Shown piece after piece: positions 11,801 through 24,235 of a stretch of DNA of 64,000 nt (position 1 is the first letter of the stretch; each line of letters begins with the position of its first letter). Below the pieces are notes generated by a model. That model worked only from the letters and a program-made list of their open reading frames with translations. It searched no databases and had not been told where the DNA came from. This DNA comes from Pelodera strongyloides (taxonomy: Eukaryota > Nematoda > Chromadorea > Rhabditida > Rhabditidae), in assembly GCA_036852015.1 (NCBI GenBank), contig JAANDG010000326.1:62001-126000 (forward strand), in the 5' to 3' direction. The position numbers and the translations under genes were made by a program.

Positions 11801-14159
11801 GTAAAATTTAATTTAAAAATTTAAGACCGAATTTATTACGAAGTACATCAGTTGCAAATTTTCATTTGTATTATTTAATACTTACATTATTGTCATAAAG
11901 CAACTCATTGTGGCCGGACAGAACGCGGCACTGTCTATCTCTGTGTCCGTGTCTGTGCCTCTGTTGCTTCTGTCCTCTAAAGTTATCTCTCGTATTTCTT
12001 CTTCTTAAGTACTTCTTCGGGTAGGAGTCGAAAACTAGAAAATAGCCGCTTTAGAGAAAATCCGAAATCCGAATATTATATAAAGGTGGGAGCTTTGTTT
12101 GTTTGTTTCTGTGTTTGTTTGATTACGATTACGGAGTATCGGTCGTGCCAGTTGGCGGCACTCAAACTGCTTTAGAAAAAATCCGAAATCAATAGCATTA
12201 TTTTATTTTATTCAAGACATCATTATTTTATTCAAAAACGAATTACCATAGGAATTGGCACACTGCCATTAAATCGTCCTCCGTTTTGTCACCTTCGAAT
12301 AGAATCGATCGGTCATAATTTGTGTCTTTTGCTTCAGGAACCATATCAGTTAGTTGAGAGTAATTGATAATACTGTGATGCCATGATCCGAAAGATGCAT
12401 TCTAAATATTTTCTTAAATTTAACATACATATGTTCATGTTAAATCACCTTTTTAAATACAAGGGTACAATTGGAGTATTCTAGCCCACTAACAATAAGA
12501 AGCTCAACACCTTCAACTTCGTTCGTTGTGACACTTTATAGCGCATACGGTTGCCTGCGGGTGGAAGGCATTAACTGTGCTAGTTTTTGAAATTCCTGTG
12601 AATAGTTTAATTTTATCTAGGAAGCCCAATTGTGACGTTCTTATCTCGTGGCCCATTTTTTTGAAGTGGCTTTACAATATATCGCCCATATAATAAAAGT
12701 TTTAGGGCCAAAACTACGCAAAACAGGCCAACATGCCATTTTCTTTTACCCGATTGCTAACCGACTACATCACCAATGGTTTCTTAGTTATATCTACATT
12801 GCTTTCTGTTCGTCATATTATATGGTGCACATCTAGGTGCTAGTTAATAAATAATCTTATTATATAAAAGAGTAACTGTAGCGTAATTTGCATGCCGATG
12901 TGCGTTACGGTAATACAAATTTTCATGTTCGGGTATAAAAAGAGTTTCGCAGCTCAATATCGAAGTATGCATATTCAATTGTTTCCTATTATGTGAATTA
13001 TGATACGTTTGAAACTTTGTTATATAAGTAAGCCCATGCTAAACCAATCATATTTCCATGTCAGTCGCCGCAGGCGGCGTGACCCGACTGGTAAATAAAA
13101 AAAAGACTGGGAATGAGGTTGTCCTTTTCCCTTAGATGATATGATAGTGGGAATACCTGAAATTGGCCCTTTGCAATATATTTCACACAGTGTGGCATCT
13201 CATCTTCATATAGCTCCATTGTTGTATAACATCCATCTTCGTCCAAACAAAATCTGTCGTACACTGGTTTTACCCAAATAAATGACGCTTGCCGAAAAGT
13301 GACGCGTTCTTTCACAATTTCCTTTAGTTTCTGAATAATGATTCCTTATTCTTCAACTTAATTGAAAACCCGTTTTTATAGTTGCATGATCGTGTAAGAA
13401 CAAACTACTACCACGGTACCACGTCTCTTTAAAATTAACCCATAGATTAGTACAATCACAACCGGCTGTATTCAAAAGTACTACACAACAATAGAAATAT
13501 GTATATGCATAAGTACTCCATAGAAACTGTACCTCCATGATTGAACCTTATTCTCCGCTAATTAATCATAATCTAGTATTTTCTGCGTCATGCTACCTGC
13601 TAACTCACCCAGCACGTTTCATCGTCACTATGGAAGATTTCAATATAATCGGCAAAGGTAAATCCAATCTGAATTTTTTGAAATTAGGACGCTAAGGCGA
13701 ACTAAACATCTTTGACTTTAGACAAGTAATATCTCCAAAGGCTCAGAGCCACGCAAGAAAATCTATCGCAATTGCCAAGACCATTCGCACTTTTTGACCA
13801 ATATCTCGATAGTACCATGGCTAGGAACTTGCTGGTTCCTGCGAGAATGTTGCGCCGTAAATTGGAAAAATATTACATCCTACTATATTTGATGATGATA
13901 ATCAGATTTATGCTTAAAAATAGTGGTTACCTGGAGCATCTAAAAAGACAGTTTTATTGCGCACATTCAAAAAGGTGTACAAGGATAAAGGGGGGTCTTG
14001 ACCCGTGCCTTCATCATGCATTTTATGCACGGCGATTCCACCAGGGTTGATAACAACTGACAAACTGACCCTTCGAATCTCCAAGCAGAATCGATATTTA
14101 CGTTCTACCTTGGAAGGGTTTTTTAGAGGGATTTTCGGCGATACTGATGTGCGCATTAA

Positions 14160-14470
14160 GGCGCGTTCGAGTTGGGAAATGTTTGAAGAATTCCGGAAAA
14201 GTTTGGTTCAAGATGGACATCGGAAACGTAAATTTTACTTACTGGAAAAGTTCATGCACCGTAATGGAAAAGCGCTGTTTTTCCGCTATATAGCCCCAAC
14301 CGTCGGTGTCAACTTCGAACGGGCGATCCATTCTTGGATACGGCAGTGTTAAAATTAATATCCCACAACGATTCCAATACGGTAGATTTTGATTTTTCTG
14401 CATGTTTTTCCGTCCAACTTGAACCAACTTTTTCCGGAATTCTTCAACTTTTTCCCATCTTAAATGCGCC
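14160..14470. mobile_element. MITE inserted in a coding exon
   Basis: The inverted ends are GGCGCGTTCGAGTTGGG and the complement of CCCATCTTAAATGCGCC, with inner arms around TTCCGGAAAAAG. TTAA lies on both sides (14156-14159, 14471-14474). The ends resemble the TAA-flanked MITE at 1394-1637, so it is probably the same family. It lies between codons matching HEGL and KIPL of exon 3 of paralogue A. Confidence 0.85.
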
Positions 14471-15363
14471 TTAAGTCCTTCATGTATTAGGTCGATGTAG
14501 ACTGGCTGAAAGACATTTTCTTCAACATTCACGGCTTCTTTCACGATTTCTCGCTATGTTTGCAGTATACTGTTTTTTTTCTTCCAAATAGCTAAAGCAA
14601 CGAAGACAGTACTGCGTAATATAAAGGAATATTTGCTTCGTTTCAGTTCAATTACCAACCCGTATATTGTCAACCACGGAGGCTCTAGTAAAAAGGGGTC
14701 GAAAAACGTTGTAACTGAGGGCTGTTTTAAACTGGGCATATTTTTTGGTCAATTGGACGAGCATAATAAAATAGTAAAAATAAGTAAATGAATAAAATGT
14801 AAAAAAAAATAACACCTAAATTAAAGTAAATACTAACCATAATATGGCCATATTTTTTTTGGTCATTTTTTGGTCGCAATTACCCCCCACCCCCCATTAT
14901 CGACATTCCCTTAACCGGGTGACATTCCCTTCAACAGCGGTAAACCCACCATCATTGGATCATGAGCTGTAGGTGTCGGGTAGAATGCATTTTTGTCACT
15001 TTTTTGATTTAACGGATTTCCGCATCCAAGTTGACCTGGTTTATCATCATAATACAATAAAGTGTATTGGTGATCCGAGAAATTAAACCGACTGAGTGCT
15101 CGCTGGGAGCAGCGAAAATCTGGAAAACGTTTAAAAGACGAACTTGAATTATAAATAATCATTCCGAAAAACTTGGCTAACTTTGCCCTTATTGCACTGA
15201 ATTTCAGTATTGTGACTTCAATCGAAACATTATTTATGTTTGAAATTTGCATAGGAAAACGCATCCGAAATGTATGGGTCCTGAACCTCGGACGTGCAGC
15301 CATCAAATTTTTTTGCTGCGCTGCACGTTAATGTCGGCCGGATTTTGGTTAAAAAAGGGTTAA

Positions 15364-15522
15364 AAATGTCGGCCGGATTTTGAAACGCATGGTGGATAAG
15401 TGGATTCTTATGTATTTATGTTAATTTGCTCGATTTTTTATTCTAATTTATGTTCATTTGCATAAGCTGCATAAGAGCGCTGGACTACTAGATGTGTTTC
15501 AAAAACCGACCGGTATTTCGCT
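15364..15522. mobile_element. TTAA-flanked MITE family T1
   Basis: The right end is ACCGACCGGTATTTCGCT followed by TTAA (15523-15526). The left end is diverged (TTAA, then CGGCCGGATTTTGAAACGC). Family consensus ends are AGCGAAATACCGGCCGGTTT and its complement, flanked by TTAA, length 157-182 bp, with no coding capacity. It lies in intron 1 of paralogue A. Confidence 0.85.
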
Positions 15523-15893
15523 TTAACTCACACCACCATGTACTATCATCCGTTATCTATTCAGAGCGCACCTATCCGCGTACGCGGGTTACTGCGGAAT
15601 AGCCGGTTGCTACGCTCGCATTCACAAAAGCTCGGCTAGCTACGCATGAACTCCGGTTTGCGCGGCTAGCTACTAGCGCGTGTGCGCGTTCGAGAACGTA
15701 CCTTAGAGGCGACATGGATGATTCAAAATAAGTACCAACCAACGGGATCGAAGAGGTAAATGGGCATATGAGTGTACATTACGTTCACAACGAACTCAGG
15801 ATCATCTTCCTTTTCGACTACTTCTTTTTCTTCAGCTAAACTCCGACAGAATAGTAGAAATATAGAAACCGTCCAGAACATCGTCAAGTTCAT

Positions 15894-16970
15894 TTCGTAC
15901 AACAACAAGAAGAAAACCAAACAAAAATATTTATGCAAATTTCGTAATATTCTATTCAAGTTTTAATGATATTCTATTCAAAGAAATTTTCAAACGGAAA
16001 GATCCCTTGAGGGCTCATCGTCCGGCTGGTTCGTGAATAATTAAGATTTTTTAATAAATAAATTGAAATAAAATGTTTATTTACTTTCCGACTTTGTTTG
16101 TGTTGTGAATTGCTCAATTAGATGTACAATACATAGCATGTTGTGTAATCAATAGTACAAGAAGTAAGAATCAAGAAGAAATAACCGGTCATTTATTGCA
16201 ATTGCTGATGCTTATGATGCTATAAAAAACATTTTATACTTTTGAAACGGCTATTCAATCTGACAATAAGTGCGCAGGGTGCTACGATAAACTAGGGCTG
16301 AAACGTATTTCGTTGAAGCGCATGCTAAATCTTTCTCTTGCCGCGCTCCAATATACGTGCGGCAATCAATTAGAATACAGAAATTAGAATAAGCCACGAA
16401 AATAAATTAGATTATAACGAGATTAGAATGGGGGGAAACGGGTGTTTATCGCAGGCATGTGGTGAATACCCTCTAAGATTACCCTCTCACAATTACAGAC
16501 ATATCCTATGCAAAACTTATATTATTTGTTGTTTGTTTTCAGTTTTGTAGATTATCATGTAAAGGTTACATGTGAAGCAGACACACACGTTTTCTCTTTT
16601 TGTTAATTGGCTACAAACTAAGTGCATAACAGAATCTTAATACAATTGTTCTTGTACGTTGCGCTAATTGCCTTCCAGCGCAACTTTTGATAATTGCCTG
16701 CTTTAATTGCCTCATATTTTTCGTTTATTGATTCGGTGTCAGTTTGCTGATTCTCTTTCGTGATAGCACGTCGCTTCCCGCATCAAATATTTACTGCTGA
16801 TTTTATAATTTGTGAAATTTCGAAAGTATTGTTCGCCCCCACATTTCTTTCTGCGACTTCTTGTACTTATAGGTTGTGCTGCTGTTCGGTGTATTTTTCA
16901 CTCATTATATGTTTGTTTCTGCTACTTATTAATTATTGGTTCAGTGCATTATAAATGTTATGTATATTTC
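15894..16970. other. AT-rich intergenic DNA
   Basis: No supported gene. A plain AT-rich tract, with nothing conserved that I could identify. Confidence 0.5.
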
Positions 16971-17566
16971 AGGTGAACGACGACGATACTTTCCGTAGCC
17001 CAAACTTCATTCAAGGGATGCATACATAGGACACGGCAACAAGGACTATACCTATACCGTCGTCTTAGTGGTGAGTATTGCTTTCCAACTTTTAATTCTT
17101 CGGTATATATCTGCTTGAAAATGTTCTTTGAGCTCTTATCTATTCATATGTAACTCCCCAAGACGTCGTTTAAGTAATCAGAAAGCTAACTCAAGCTGTT
17201 TCCAAAGTTCCTTACCCTTTTTTCGCGGGAATGAATATCAAGCTAATTTGTATTTGTTATCCATTTTTCAGAATCGACAACGGTACAGTGCACTTTTGGA
17301 AAAATTCTGTGAACTCAACGTGAGGCCTCGGTGACGAGGTGCCAAACGAGCTGCACGTGGATGACAACGGCGACGTCGACATCGAGGGCCACGAACAGGA
17401 CAACATCATGGACGACCACGACCTCCTGGATCTCCTTTGGGTGCGTTTCCTTGATTTATACCAGTAGAGTAAAGGAAATACTTTGCTCTCTCCTTTAATC
17501 TATTGTCTCCCTCTCTCTCATTTCTCCCGCTCTCCTCTCCTTCTCGCACCTCTCTCTTCTCTTTGT

Positions 17567-17570
<4 letters not shown>

Positions 17571-17602
<32 letters not shown>
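17571..17602. repeat. (TC)n microsatellite
   Basis: Run of CTCTCT, with further TC-rich sequence on both sides. Confidence 0.9.
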
Positions 17603-17605
<3 letters not shown>

Positions 17606-17956
17606 CTCTGTCTATCCGTCTTTATCTATTCTTTAGCTATCTCTCTATTTCTTAGTTGCCTCCGCATTTTTTCGTTGTAAGGAAGCTTATATATCACTGT
17701 CTAAAGTTAACGAAAAACAACTTTTATAACAATTATTGAACCGTAACTACCTTGAACCTTGTACCCTTTCTACCCCCGTTTTACACTGATCTTACCGACA
17801 CATATCGTTGACATACCATAGGTTGCTTACCGCGCCTTAGCTTACCATACCATAATGTGTCATTTATCATGTTTCCTTACCGTGTTTTCTTAGCGTACTT
17901 TCCCCATCTTTCTTAAGGGCCCAGTTCTTCACAAATCAACTAGCATACCTGTGATC

Positions 17957-18153
17957 TAATGCCCTAAATAGTTCACGTATTGAAATGGGTACCACAATTG
18001 GTCGGGCCGGTCTACTCCGAGAGAGCAATTGAGGCCCCGTTTTATAATGTGCCCCCGCGTGGGAGCGCGCTAGAGCGGTCTCCGAATTGACCGGGTGACT
18101 CCGAGTGAGCGATTTAGAGCCCGCTAGAGCGCACGTTCTATCTGGGGCATTAG
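17957..18153. mobile_element. Putative small inverted-repeat element
   Basis: CTAATGCCCTAAATAG at the left pairs with CTATCTGGGGCATTAG at the right. The interior is GC-rich with repeated ACTCCGAG(A/T)GAGC phrases. No coding capacity. Confidence 0.5.
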
Positions 18154-18349
18154 GTTGCACTTATGCTTTTTGATTTGTGAAGGATTGGGCACTTAGGAAA
18201 AATGGGAAAAGAACTTTTAGCTGGCTGGCTTTTTTTTACTGACTCGTTCACTGTTGACATGACACACACGCGTTATTCATTCCTTCAATATAGGTAGATG
18301 TTTTTGTCAATTTCAAATTTTTGGGGGGAAAAGCTCGCTGTACCCTTTC

Positions 18350-18353
18350 GTCT

Positions 18354-18422
<69 letters not shown>

Positions 18423-18488
18423 CCCTCTCTATCTCTCATATCTTCTCTCAATTCTCTCTATCTCTCTCTCTCTCTTTCTCTCTCTCTG
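18350..18488. repeat. (TC)n microsatellite
   Basis: About 140 bp of CTCTCT/TTCTCT repeats with short interruptions. Confidence 0.95.
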
Positions 18489-18692
18489 CTGAGCCTTACC
18501 TAATTGGGTCAGGAATACATATACGTTTGGAATTTTCAATATAATTTTCTAGACAAGCTCTCTATAAAAAAAATGGCGTTATATGCGAACTTTCCTTTTT
18601 TCGTCCTTTCTGTTTAGGCACTAACTTTTGTGGGACGAATTCTGGCGAAGACGGTCCCTATGTGGAACAATCTGGAAATGACCGACGATGAA

Positions 18693-18831
18693 CCACCCGT
18701 GACCAGCCCGTGGCCCACCCGTGACCCACCCGTGACCCACCCGTGACGGCCGTGACCAACCCGTGACCTACCCGTGACCCACCCGTGACACACCCGTGAC
18801 CCACCCGTGACCCACCCGTGACCCACCCGTC
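18693..18831. repeat. 11-bp minisatellite (GTGACCCACCC)n
   Basis: About twelve units with single-base variants. It may have expanded from CCACCCGTGACC at the end of a possible exon starting at 18619. Confidence 0.92.
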
Positions 18832-21298
18832 GCTTCTGTCAATGAAAAGAGCGTAAGGAGAGCGCAGGACAACACGTTTTCCCAATTAGTGTATGGTATA
18901 TAATTGGTATTCTCTGCCTACTATTTCGTCTATCTTGCTCTCATCAAGTTGTCATCCCTCTAACTTCCAATTACTTTATTCAACGGCTTTACTACTTAAT
19001 CTTGTTTATTTCAGGGAAATCTGTCGATACTTTCTGTGAGTCTCCGTGTCTGGTGTTCTCTCACTGGCTCACCCCGGACGCGCTACCTCTCACTCTCCCT
19101 GTTCCCAATGTGGGTATGCGTGCTTGTTTCGAATTTCTTTGCTCCCATATGAAGACTCTCCTGTATCGAGACGCTTTGGTTGAGGAGGCGGAGACCTGCT
19201 CATCATTTGGAAACTACCTGGAGCCAACCTAAAAATGGTAGCAACACTTATCTTTCATCTTTTTTTCTTACCGTATCTATGGGACCTGGGTTCTTCCATC
19301 TGTCTATCCATCCTGGGTCCTTAGCGTCTTCCATTTGATTTTATTTTTAGGTGGTACTTTTAATATAGCATACTGTAAAGCCAGTAAAGCTTATCATATG
19401 TTGTCCGGATGTTCACCTAATATTTCTGTTTTAGGAGTGATGGTAATTTGAGGAGCAACGCTGAATGGAGATTGACATCTGCGCTCTTGGTCTTTGTGAA
19501 TCTCGCTCCGACACGCGCTCGTCTCCGATCAAATTCTTTTGTTGATGTTTGCCGATTTATACTCATTGTTGTGGTCCATGTTTTAAAAAAATGATTGTGC
19601 TCAATCCCCCTTCTATAAATAAAGATTTAAAAAGAAGGGGGAGGAGCGAGAGTATGCAGGATTGCTTACGAGGCATGCCAAAGTTATCTGGGCGTTCAAT
19701 GCTTCACTTGATTTACTGTGCTTTGTTGTCATGCTTCACACGCATAATTTGTTTCGTCAATGATGAGGCTACTTTGATTAAGATCACGGTAGCTCCTTGC
19801 GTGCCGAAATCCAATATAATTCTGCCCTAAATACCGTGGCCGAACTCATTGTGTATGAATTCATTTGGCTCGTCTACCGTACTTTTGGATGTCGTGCTCC
19901 GCGCATAATTTCTGAATCAATGACTGTGACTGTGAAACCATTTTTTTCGTGCATGTCTATGTGTCCTATTCATCCGATATGGCTTTGAGTCCGATTGCGG
20001 TATCTCATGGCAACGTAAATCAAACGCAATCATATCCGGGGTACTGTGTATGAGGATTTGAAAAGAGTGATTCGGATTATGCGTACTGAAATACTGGCTT
20101 GAGGCTGACTTCTGTGTTTTTGGGACATGTCGCATCGGTTTTCCGACCAAAAGGGCCAAGTAAGATTCTCGGACCTTTTATTGTTTTGAAACTAATGCAA
20201 CGTTTTGATGGCTCTCAATATGGAGAAGTTTAACGCGATGTGACATGTGTTTTTTTTTGAAAAAATATGCAGAATTATACCCAAATCTTGTTCCATTCTG
20301 TGCGCTTACCTACGAACTATTTGCAGAGGGCCGTCTGTTGAAAAAATGTAATGCGCGAAGAACAAAATGTTTATTTACTGTTCGTATTGTTGCCGTAAGA
20401 ATTACAATGCGTGGAATGTGGTGTACAGGAAGAACTCGGTATTGATTGGAGGCGTCTGAAATATTTAAATAAAATAATCAATATCAAGCGTAAAGGATAA
20501 AAGTATCCGTGGAAACCGTGCGATTTATCTTTACAAGAGTCACACTTCATACTTGGTCCTAAAACAGCTATATGTAGAATACAATAAATTTGCCAACCTC
20601 GCACGCTCCCTTCTTGGTCGGCCTCTTCAGATGAACATCACTAATGTCAGCCGGCGTGTCGGTTGTCAACCGTTTGCGCATCGGAATGCAGTCGTACATG
20701 CAGCAATTAGCTGAAATTTTCTTGATTATAGTATTTCACGACGTAAAAGAGACATCCGTTTAATACGAGAGTGACTGATGATTAGAACCAGACCACACAC
20801 AGCAATATGTGTCATGCGCGTAAGTGTGTACAGCATAGTGAGCGGCGCCCGCAATATCCTTGTGCTCTAGAGACTAGTGTTTCTAAACGACATATGTTAA
20901 GGTAAAGTACACCGTATAATTACAAACATAAATATCAAACAATTCCAAGTAGTGATGTGTTTAACTAAGACTAGAGCTCGACCGCTAGCTAGAGATCCTA
21001 AACCAGATTATCTAAAAGGCCCAAAAGACCCCCAGTCTCAAATCAGACCTAAAGACCCTAAATCAGAGGACTGGCCGAGTTCTACCTTTGTGAGAGACCC
21101 CTAAGGTACCCTAAAGTAAGGTTACCCGGATAAGCACTCACTCAAGCTCTTCACAAAGTGAATCGCCTTGCAGTTTTGGTCTTTATCGCAAAGCTCGACA
21201 CATTGTTGAATGCTATTCACGCCCTTCTGTGTCTTGTAACTCTTGATGTCCATAACCAGACCCTCGTAACGGATGTATACTGATGCGTCCTAAAGATA

Positions 21299-21397
21299 GG
21301 TATAAATTTAGATCAACGACAGGTTTTAAATAGAATAATAATAACTTAGGTATAAATTTAGATCAACGACAGGTTTTGAATAGAATAATAATAACTT
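21299..21397. repeat. Two-copy 50-bp tandem repeat
   Basis: AGGTATAAATTTAGATCAAC and the following bases up to ATAATAATAACTT are repeated once, differing by about one base. Confidence 0.9.
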
Positions 21398-21539
21398 TTA
21401 TGAGGTATGGGTATGAGGTGCAAATCATAATGTTACTGTTTCAAAATCGGTTATAATGTTGGAGAAACCTAGTAGCTAAACATTCATCATTTCGAGCTAA
21501 TGGATCACCTCTGTGTACCTTAATAATAAATAATATTTT

Positions 21540-21690
21540 ACGCTTCAAGAGCGTGCACCTTTAGTCAAGGATGAAAATACATTTTCAAAGTTTGCTTATG
21601 ACATGTTCCGCTGAGGTCCTGAGAAGTAGGCGGAAAGTTCCAGATGAAAAATTGCTCGACGTCTTCAGACTTCAGGCTAGGCCAGGAGGC
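21540..21690 (-). repeat. Dispersed repeat family R1, reverse copy
   Basis: Read on the minus strand it gives the CTGAAGACGTCGAGCAATTT start and the GTGCACGCTCTTGAAGCGT end, with an ATAATAAATAATATT tail side. Confidence 0.7.
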
Positions 21691-21724
21691 CCATGATTCC
21701 CTCGCCGTGCTGGTGGTTTCAAAG

Positions 21725-21790
21725 ATGTCACGGGCCAGACTCGAACCCGCGTCGAGTGCTTTAGAGATGAACACTCTAGCCATTGGACTT
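21725..21790 (-). other. tRNA-like (A box/B box) sequence, possible SINE head
   Basis: On the minus strand ATGGCTAGAGTG is followed about 30 bases later by GCGGGTTCGAGTCTGGC, resembling tRNA A and B boxes. Acceptor and T stems do not pair well, so a functional tRNA is unlikely. A tRNA-derived SINE fragment is the better guess. Confidence 0.35.
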
Positions 21791-23559
21791 ATTGTACCTT
21801 ACCTTACAATTAGAGTTTACGCTCAACAGAACTTACCACTAATGCAAACAACGCGATGAAAACTAGACCGGCGGCGCCAATCCCGGTCATACCTAAAAGA
21901 TGGCTTGGTAACAAAAACTTTAAAGCTATAACACGGCCCATTTTTGAATCGTCTGTTGGACAACTCCATTCGCATATTTTGCGTGCAAATTATTATAATT
22001 AACAGTGGCGCGATTCGCCGCTTTAAACCGCATCAAAAGCTAATAAAATTGGCCTCTAATTTCTTATACATAGTTGCCGTACCACCTCGACAAGTACAAT
22101 AGCGAAAAACATAAACAGGAAAAAAACGTAAAGTAAATTACAGTAATAAGCCTCATCCAATTGAGATAAAAACACAATTTCCCGGCGAAAGTGAAGCTTT
22201 CGATGTAGTCGTTAATGCCCAGTTCCCACGCTTTACAACCATTAGACAATCGGCAGGAAATATCGAAATAAACTTCGCAGCTCAATTACAGCTCAACTCC
22301 ACTATGTATGTGAGCCCATAGTCGATCTCATTGATGAACTTTAGCTTACAGTGCCCATTGTGCCCAACATGCAATACCACAGAGGTGTGTCCGGCGAACG
22401 TTTTGCGCACAGTTTGAGACTATTCTCAACGGGATCCAAGGAAAAGAATGAGCGGCAAATGTGCCATGATACTGCAGAAACTTCACCGGTGGGCGAGGCA
22501 CGTCTTTAGTGGGCCGCTCACCTCACGCTCACACCAGTATTGAAGTGCGCCTGAAAGACCTTAGGCTCCTCGAAATGGGTTCTCCGTACTGCACAGTTGG
22601 ACCACCTGTTTCACCTGTACTAGAGCGTTCCCTATACGCGCACGTTTTTTTCCTCGTGAAGACAACCATTTCAGGAAGTGGGTGATAAAAAAGCGCGCGC
22701 TCGACTACCGTAAGACCTTGCGCGTACACCATTGCGTAGCCTCTATACGCAACACCATCTCTAGCTAGTTCCTGACGCAACCTGGGCCTATCGATTCTTA
22801 CAGATAATCTACTCATCTTCAGATCATTTTTAATGTACCTAGTCATCACAATAAGGCACTGGCGAGTCATTTTTATCATGTTCAATCGCCTTAATTTTCC
22901 GAAAATGTGTTCTACGAAAAACCAAAAATACACAAAATGCCGAAAAAATCTTTATTTTCTCATTTATTACATAGGAAAAAAACGGCGAAGAAAAAGAAGA
23001 ATATGCAGTAATTAAACTTCATGGTATTCCCTGACTAGCCAAGCATAAATCGTTGATCCTTCAAGCAAATGAAGACCCAGTCAGTAGAGGTTGTGAACGA
23101 TACAGCATCGGACCGCAGCCTAAAGCAAACACTTAGAATTGTACCCTATAAAAGGGTATGTTACTTTTTTTGTATAAAGGGATGACACATCTTCTGCTTA
23201 CTAAAAACAAACAACAAACGTCAACCAGCTCAAGTTCATTGTTCACTGAACTGAAGAAAGGAAGTTAAATGATGGTAATCTAGGAACGACAAGAAACTAT
23301 AGTAAACTAAACTAATCACCTCGAGCGCAATATCGAATCGGTCATCAACCGGTCTCATTTTCCCACGGGGCCGGCACGCAAAGCTTTTTTTTTCAAAGCA
23401 TCCACATCCAAAAGCTTCTGACGATTGTATCTAGGCTTGGCATTCCATTTGGGTTTCCTTTCCGTCATAAAGCGTATGTAAATTCCAACCGGTGAAGCGC
23501 AGTGTGATGGCGGTAGTTTCTGAAATCAATCATGAAATGAAAGACACATGAACCTAGCC

Positions 23560-23690
23560 CGAAGACGTCGAACAATGGTAACCTGGAACTTGTCGCCTGA
23601 GCTCAGGACTCTGCGGAATATGTCATAAGCAAATCTTGTATTTGAATTCCCTTGAATAAAGGTGCACGCTTTTGAAGCGTAAAAGAAATT
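23560..23690 (+). repeat. Dispersed repeat family R1, copy
   Basis: GAAGACGTCGAACAATGG to TTTTGAAGCGTAAAAG, immediately before the long T run. Confidence 0.7.
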
Positions 23691-23698
23691 TTAAATTT

Positions 23699-23700
<2 letters not shown>

Positions 23701-23767
<67 letters not shown>
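23701..23767. repeat. Uninterrupted T67 homopolymer
   Basis: Sixty-seven consecutive T directly after an R1 copy. Its length is probably unstable or assembly-dependent. Confidence 0.95.
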
Positions 23768-23772
<5 letters not shown>

Positions 23773-24235
23773 TTTAACGTCTAAACCCATTAGTTTCTTA
23801 GCTAGAAGTAAAATATTTAAGATACGGCAGCTTCCAAAAAGTACCCCATTATAATACGAAAACACACCCTTGCAGAGCAGCGTGGAGCCTCTTGAGCAGT
23901 AAATAGAAGAAAGAATTCCGTAGTTTGTGACATAGTCCAAGAGCCTAAATGGAGAGAAATAAGAGGTAGATTACGAGTTGCGGAGCAATTATTCATATGC
24001 AATTGCTTGCCATATATATTTTAACTATTGCTCGCGAACCTTGGCAGAGGAGCATCACTGCAGCACGGACGAAGAAGTCTTCGAAGACACGAGGTCTGAC
24101 AGTTGACACGACTGCGACAGCGTCCAGCATTCCATAGGGTGAACGGGTGAACCTCCTCACCTAAATCAGACAGGAGGCAGAACCACATAGAGACTCTTAG
24201 TGGGTTCTCATAGCAACTATTGTTCATCTACATTT

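Larger units (their letters stand above)
10760..12242. other. Spacer between the two paralogues
   Basis: No gene seen. It holds a truncated TTAA-family MITE end (TTAA followed by AGCAAAATACCGGCTGG near 10986-11060), a 33-bp direct repeat pair (11134, 11325), an R1 copy at about 11675-11800, and low-complexity T/A runs. Confidence 0.6.
12243..15893 (-). pseudogene. Secreted protein paralogue A, exon 3 disrupted by a MITE
   Basis: This is a tandem copy of the gene at 6741-10759. Exons are 15893-15740 (start MNLTMFW, signal peptide IFLLF...LA), 15119-14950, 14553-14070 (interrupted), 13668-13609, 13330-13157 and 12401-12243 (TAA). All junctions except those of exon 3 have GT/AG sites at the same places as in the paralogue, including a shared GTTGGT donor after exon 1. 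Exon 3 is split by a 311-bp element at 14160-14470. Even with the element removed mentally, the flanks are one base out of frame relative to the intact paralogue, so the copy is probably dead. Exons 4-6 stay fully open and keep blocks such as [11 protein letters not shown], so inactivation looks recent, or a shortened product may still be made. Family not recognised. Confidence 0.68.
16973..19230 (+). other. Possible spliced transcript, decayed gene or lncRNA
   Basis: Several exon-like blocks with good sites follow each other on the plus strand. These are TTTCAG|16973-17070|GTGAGT, TTTCAG|17272-17440|GTGCGT, TTTAG|18619 onward, and TTTCAG|19016-19110|GTGGGT. The first block has stops in every frame. 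The second has a late acidic frame (17331-17440, residues such as DEVPNELHVDDNGDVDIEG ending DLLDLLW) that joins in phase to the third (ALTFVGRILAKTVPMW), which then runs into an 11-bp minisatellite with stops. The fourth reads GKSVDTFCESPC and onward. I recognise no family. It could be a decayed gene, a transcript with a long UTR, or chance. Confidence 0.3.
19231..24235. other. Long gene-poor stretch
   Basis: No exon could be supported. It contains a two-copy 50-bp tandem repeat (21299-21397), a tRNA-like segment (21725-21790), R1 repeat copies and a 67-base T run. Predicted short frames (for example 22529-22933 minus) show no recognisable domain. Confidence 0.5.

Noticed and set aside
18248..18503. 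Arg/Glu- and Ser/Leu-rich frames
   Set aside because: They are products of the (TC)n microsatellite.
21725..21790. Functional tRNA gene
   Set aside because: A- and B-box-like motifs are present, but the acceptor and T stems do not pair; kept only as a tRNA-like element.
22529..22933. 134-codon minus-strand frame
   Set aside because: No similarity or splice support that I can see; reported only within the gene-poor stretch.
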